From an uncultured bacterium (GTDB lineage: Bacteria > Patescibacteriota > Saccharimonadia > Saccharimonadales > Saccharimonadaceae), in assembly GCA_903832635.1 (NCBI GenBank), contig CAILCF010000001.1:186001-250000 (forward strand): a stretch of DNA of 64,000 nt, in the 5' to 3' direction. Shown piece by piece: positions 62,532 through 64,000 of this stretch; the first letter of the stretch is position 1; each line of letters opens with the position of its first letter. A program made the translations under genes and the position numbers. A model generated the notes under the pieces. That model was not told the origin of the DNA and searched no databases. It saw nothing but the letters and a program-made list of their open reading frames with translations.

Positions 62532-63356
62532 TTAAGATTTATCGGGTATAACCAATGCCCCAAAACCATTAACTTCAAACCCCGAGTGGGTCGCCAATAC
62601 CAGATTTTCTTTGTAGTTCGTAATTTCGTATGCTTGGCCATCAGGGCCAGTTGCCAGTTTGAATTTGGCGATTTTAGCTTCATCGCCAATCACCGTCCCA
62701 TTCATAGTATTATTAGTCAAAGTCAATCCAGTATTACCTAAATATTCGTAATTTCCAATAAGTCCACCTACGCAATAGCCATAATCAGATTCGTCTAAAT
62801 GCCCGCCTATATAGCCCGAAACATTAACAGAAACTGTAATATTGTCGATTGTTACGCCGCCTTGTGCCATACCAGCAACAGCACCAACATCGTTCTGTCC
62901 CGTAATAGCACCGGAAGAAATATTGAAGTCTTGAACAATAGAACCACTCCCCATCATCCCAAACAGACCGACAAAAATAGTTTCGCCTCTATTAATATAC
63001 AAATTTGATATAGTTTTGCCATTACCGTCAAATTGGCCTGTAAACATAGCTGAAGTTAAAGCTTCATATTGATCATCATAAATGTAAGTTCCAACCGGCT
63101 CAAAACCAAGCCCATTATTATACAGATCGGCATCATAATTTTCGGCGTGAGTGTCACTTATTCCTGTCGCCGAACAATCAATATTATTAGTCAGTTGATA
63201 ATTACCGTCCAGGTTATCCTTCATCGCCTGAAGTCCTGCGCAATCCGTAATGTCAATGACAGTGCTGGGTTCTGCAGTGACAATATTTACTAATAACAAA
63301 CTAAAAATCAGCGCGAAAACACTAATTATCGAAAATATTTTTAATTTTAGTTTCAT
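62532..63356 (-). CDS. secreted GLUG-like protein with a foreign-looking C-terminal tail
   Basis: 274 aa with signal peptide (LKIFSIISVFALIFSLLLVN, cleavage near VTAEP). Residues about 35-215 look like GLUG-type beta-helix repeats: FTGQFDGNGKTISNLYINRG, GLFGMMGSGSIVQDFN. The last 46 residues (KIAKFKLATGPDGQAYEITN to GFGALVIPDKS) are unlike the rest and match the fragment encoded 60 bp upstream (63415-63603). Seen: the internal similarity. Inferred: a fusion made by recombination. Confidence 0.65.
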   Translation of the reverse strand: MKLKLKIFSIISVFALIFSLLLVNIVTAEPSTVIDITDCAGLQAMKDNLDGNYQLTNNIDCSATGISDTHAENYDADLYNNGLGFEPVGTYIYDDQYEALTSAMFTGQFDGNGKTISNLYINRGETIFVGLFGMMGSGSIVQDFNISSGAITGQNDVGAVAGMAQGGVTIDNITVSVNVSGYIGGHLDESDYGYCVGGLIGNYEYLGNTGLTLTNNTMNGTVIGDEAKIAKFKLATGPDGQAYEITNYKENLVLATHSGFEVNGFGALVIPDKS

Positions 63357-63414
63357 TAAACCCTCAAATTATAGCTTAAGTATATTACTTTTTATTTTTA
63401 AAAACAATAATTAA

Positions 63415-63603
63415 TTATCTATCGACTATCAAAGCGCCTAAACCAACGACACCTGGACCAGAGTGGACGGCGGTAACCATATTTTGTTCACATTCCATTA
63501 CGTCATATTCTTTGCCGTCTTTGTCGGTTGAAATTACGAATTTGACTTTAATACCCTTGCACAAATAATCAATATGTTCGGATGCAAATTTTACGAGTGT
63601 TAG
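63415..63603 (-). pseudogene. C-terminal gene fragment, possibly from a DegV-type protein
   Basis: An open frame of 62 codons between two stops, with no good start: ...VKFASEHIDYLCKGIKVKFV, EYDVMECEQNMVTAVHSGPG, VVGLGALIVDR. The VHSGPGVVGLG end resembles the HTGPG tail of DegV fatty-acid-binding proteins. It is similar to the tail of the neighbouring secreted protein. It is probably what remains of a longer gene whose 5' part was lost. Confidence 0.5.
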
Positions 63604-63683
63604 CTAGAGTATCATACTACTTAGAACAATGTATATGTTACAATACAATAAGTAAGACATAAGCATCAACAAAGAGGGGTATA

Positions 63684-64000
63684 ATGGGGGACAAAAAAAG
63701 TAAAGCTTTTTATCATAGAATTTTAGTTATTTGCATTGCCTTAGTACTATCAATAACAAGCCTAACTGTATTAATAAACAACCCAAATACTGCACATGCA
63801 ACCACTTTACCTGCTTATCGATATACGAAGAGTTTTGATACTACTGATGGTAATGCATGGGGAGAGAGTTTAGCTACTGACAATCTAGGCAATATCTATA
63901 TTACAGGTTACTTTAACGGAACTGTACATTTTGGTGGATCAGACACATTAGCTGTCGGAATTTATAGTGCCACTTTCATAACAAAATTCAACGTCGATGG
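63684..64000 (+). CDS. start of a secreted beta-propeller-type (SBBP repeat) protein, cut by the window end
   Basis: 105 codons are visible, not in the ORF track. AGAGGGG lies before the ATG. Signal peptide: MGDKKSKAFYHR, hydrophobic core, cleavage near AHATTLP. Then SFDTTDGNAWGESLATDNLG followed by NIYITGYFNGTVHFGG and FITKFNVDG, the SBBP repeat pattern (GNIYVTG...F.TK.N.DG). Likely exported and displayed on the surface. Confidence 0.75.
   Translation, partial: MGDKKSKAFYHRILVICIALVLSITSLTVLINNPNTAHATTLPAYRYTKSFDTTDGNAWGESLATDNLGNIYITGYFNGTVHFGGSDTLAVGIYSATFITKFNVD

Overview
The window looks like the replication-origin end of a Patescibacteria (CPR) genome, most likely Candidatus Saccharibacteria (TM7). 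Evidence seen: a dnaA-dnaN-recF / rpmH-rnpA-yidC-jag origin block, compact genes with many 1-14 nt overlaps, TGA used as an ordinary stop (against the recoded code 25 lineages), a complete arginine deiminase set (arcA, arcB, antiporter, arcC) that is characteristic of Saccharibacteria, and many anchored or secreted proteins of unknown function. The lineage is an inference from gene content; no phylogeny could be run.

Layout. 1-0.75 kb: end of a surface-type protein and a decayed scrap. 0.74-4.8 kb (minus): recF, dnaN, dnaA, with DnaA-box-like sites on both sides of dnaA. 4.8-6.9 kb (plus): rpmH, rnpA, yidC, jag. 7-17.6 kb: glycosyltransferases, a GtrA/GtrB pair, a RHH/RelE toxin-antitoxin pair, a NYN-domain protein and a Wzm/Wzt polysaccharide ABC exporter followed by two GT2 enzymes. 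17.6-19.9 kb: a secreted repeat protein and an anchored protein. 20-30 kb: a CDP-deoxysugar block (rfbH, rfbF, rfbG, then an AHAS-like ThDP enzyme and an NAD-dependent epimerase/reductase, the gene set expected for a yersiniose-type branched sugar) plus more membrane glycosyltransferases. 30-36 kb: dTDP-rhamnose genes (rmlA, an rmlC-rmlD fusion, rmlB), prs and manC. 36-45 kb: NYN protein, VbhA/Fic pair, glmS, GT4, a four-helix (S23-type) protein, an initiating sugar-phosphate transferase, an O-antigen polymerase/ligase-like protein, a LexA-type DNA-binding domain and tRNA-Asn. 45-56 kb: envelope proteins (S11 carboxypeptidase, NodB deacetylase, M14 carboxypeptidase and several unknowns). 56-61 kb: arcABDC. 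61-64 kb: MBL hydrolase, SDR, a chimeric secreted protein, a gene fragment and the start of a beta-propeller-type protein.

How the genes work together: the 7-45 kb region reads as one large surface-glycan locus. It makes activated sugars (GlcN-6-P, GDP-Man, dTDP-Rha, a CDP-deoxysugar), starts the glycan on a polyprenyl carrier, extends it with GT2/GT4 enzymes, exports it by Wzm/Wzt and modifies the surface. The arc genes would give ATP and ammonia from arginine.

The most unusual material is non-coding or nearly so. (1) Three short leader ORFs (25, 33 and 33 codons), two beginning MNxVR and the third MRPVR, each sit directly in front of a glycan gene. Each is bounded by inverted repeats built on CCCGTTAGA that would fold the downstream ribosome binding site and start codon into a hairpin. 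The same sequence forms the first codons of a GIY-YIG nuclease gene, so the leaders may be deletion derivatives of that gene. (2) Short, degenerate arrays in strict 7-bp register (TGGTAGG-type, CCYATTT-type and GCCAATA-type) lie at gene ends across 5-44 kb, and some supply stop codons or coding sequence. (3) A recurrent 16-bp palindrome TTCGCCGTACGGCGAA. (4) Widespread TATAAT-N6/7-ATG spacing, implying leaderless mRNAs.
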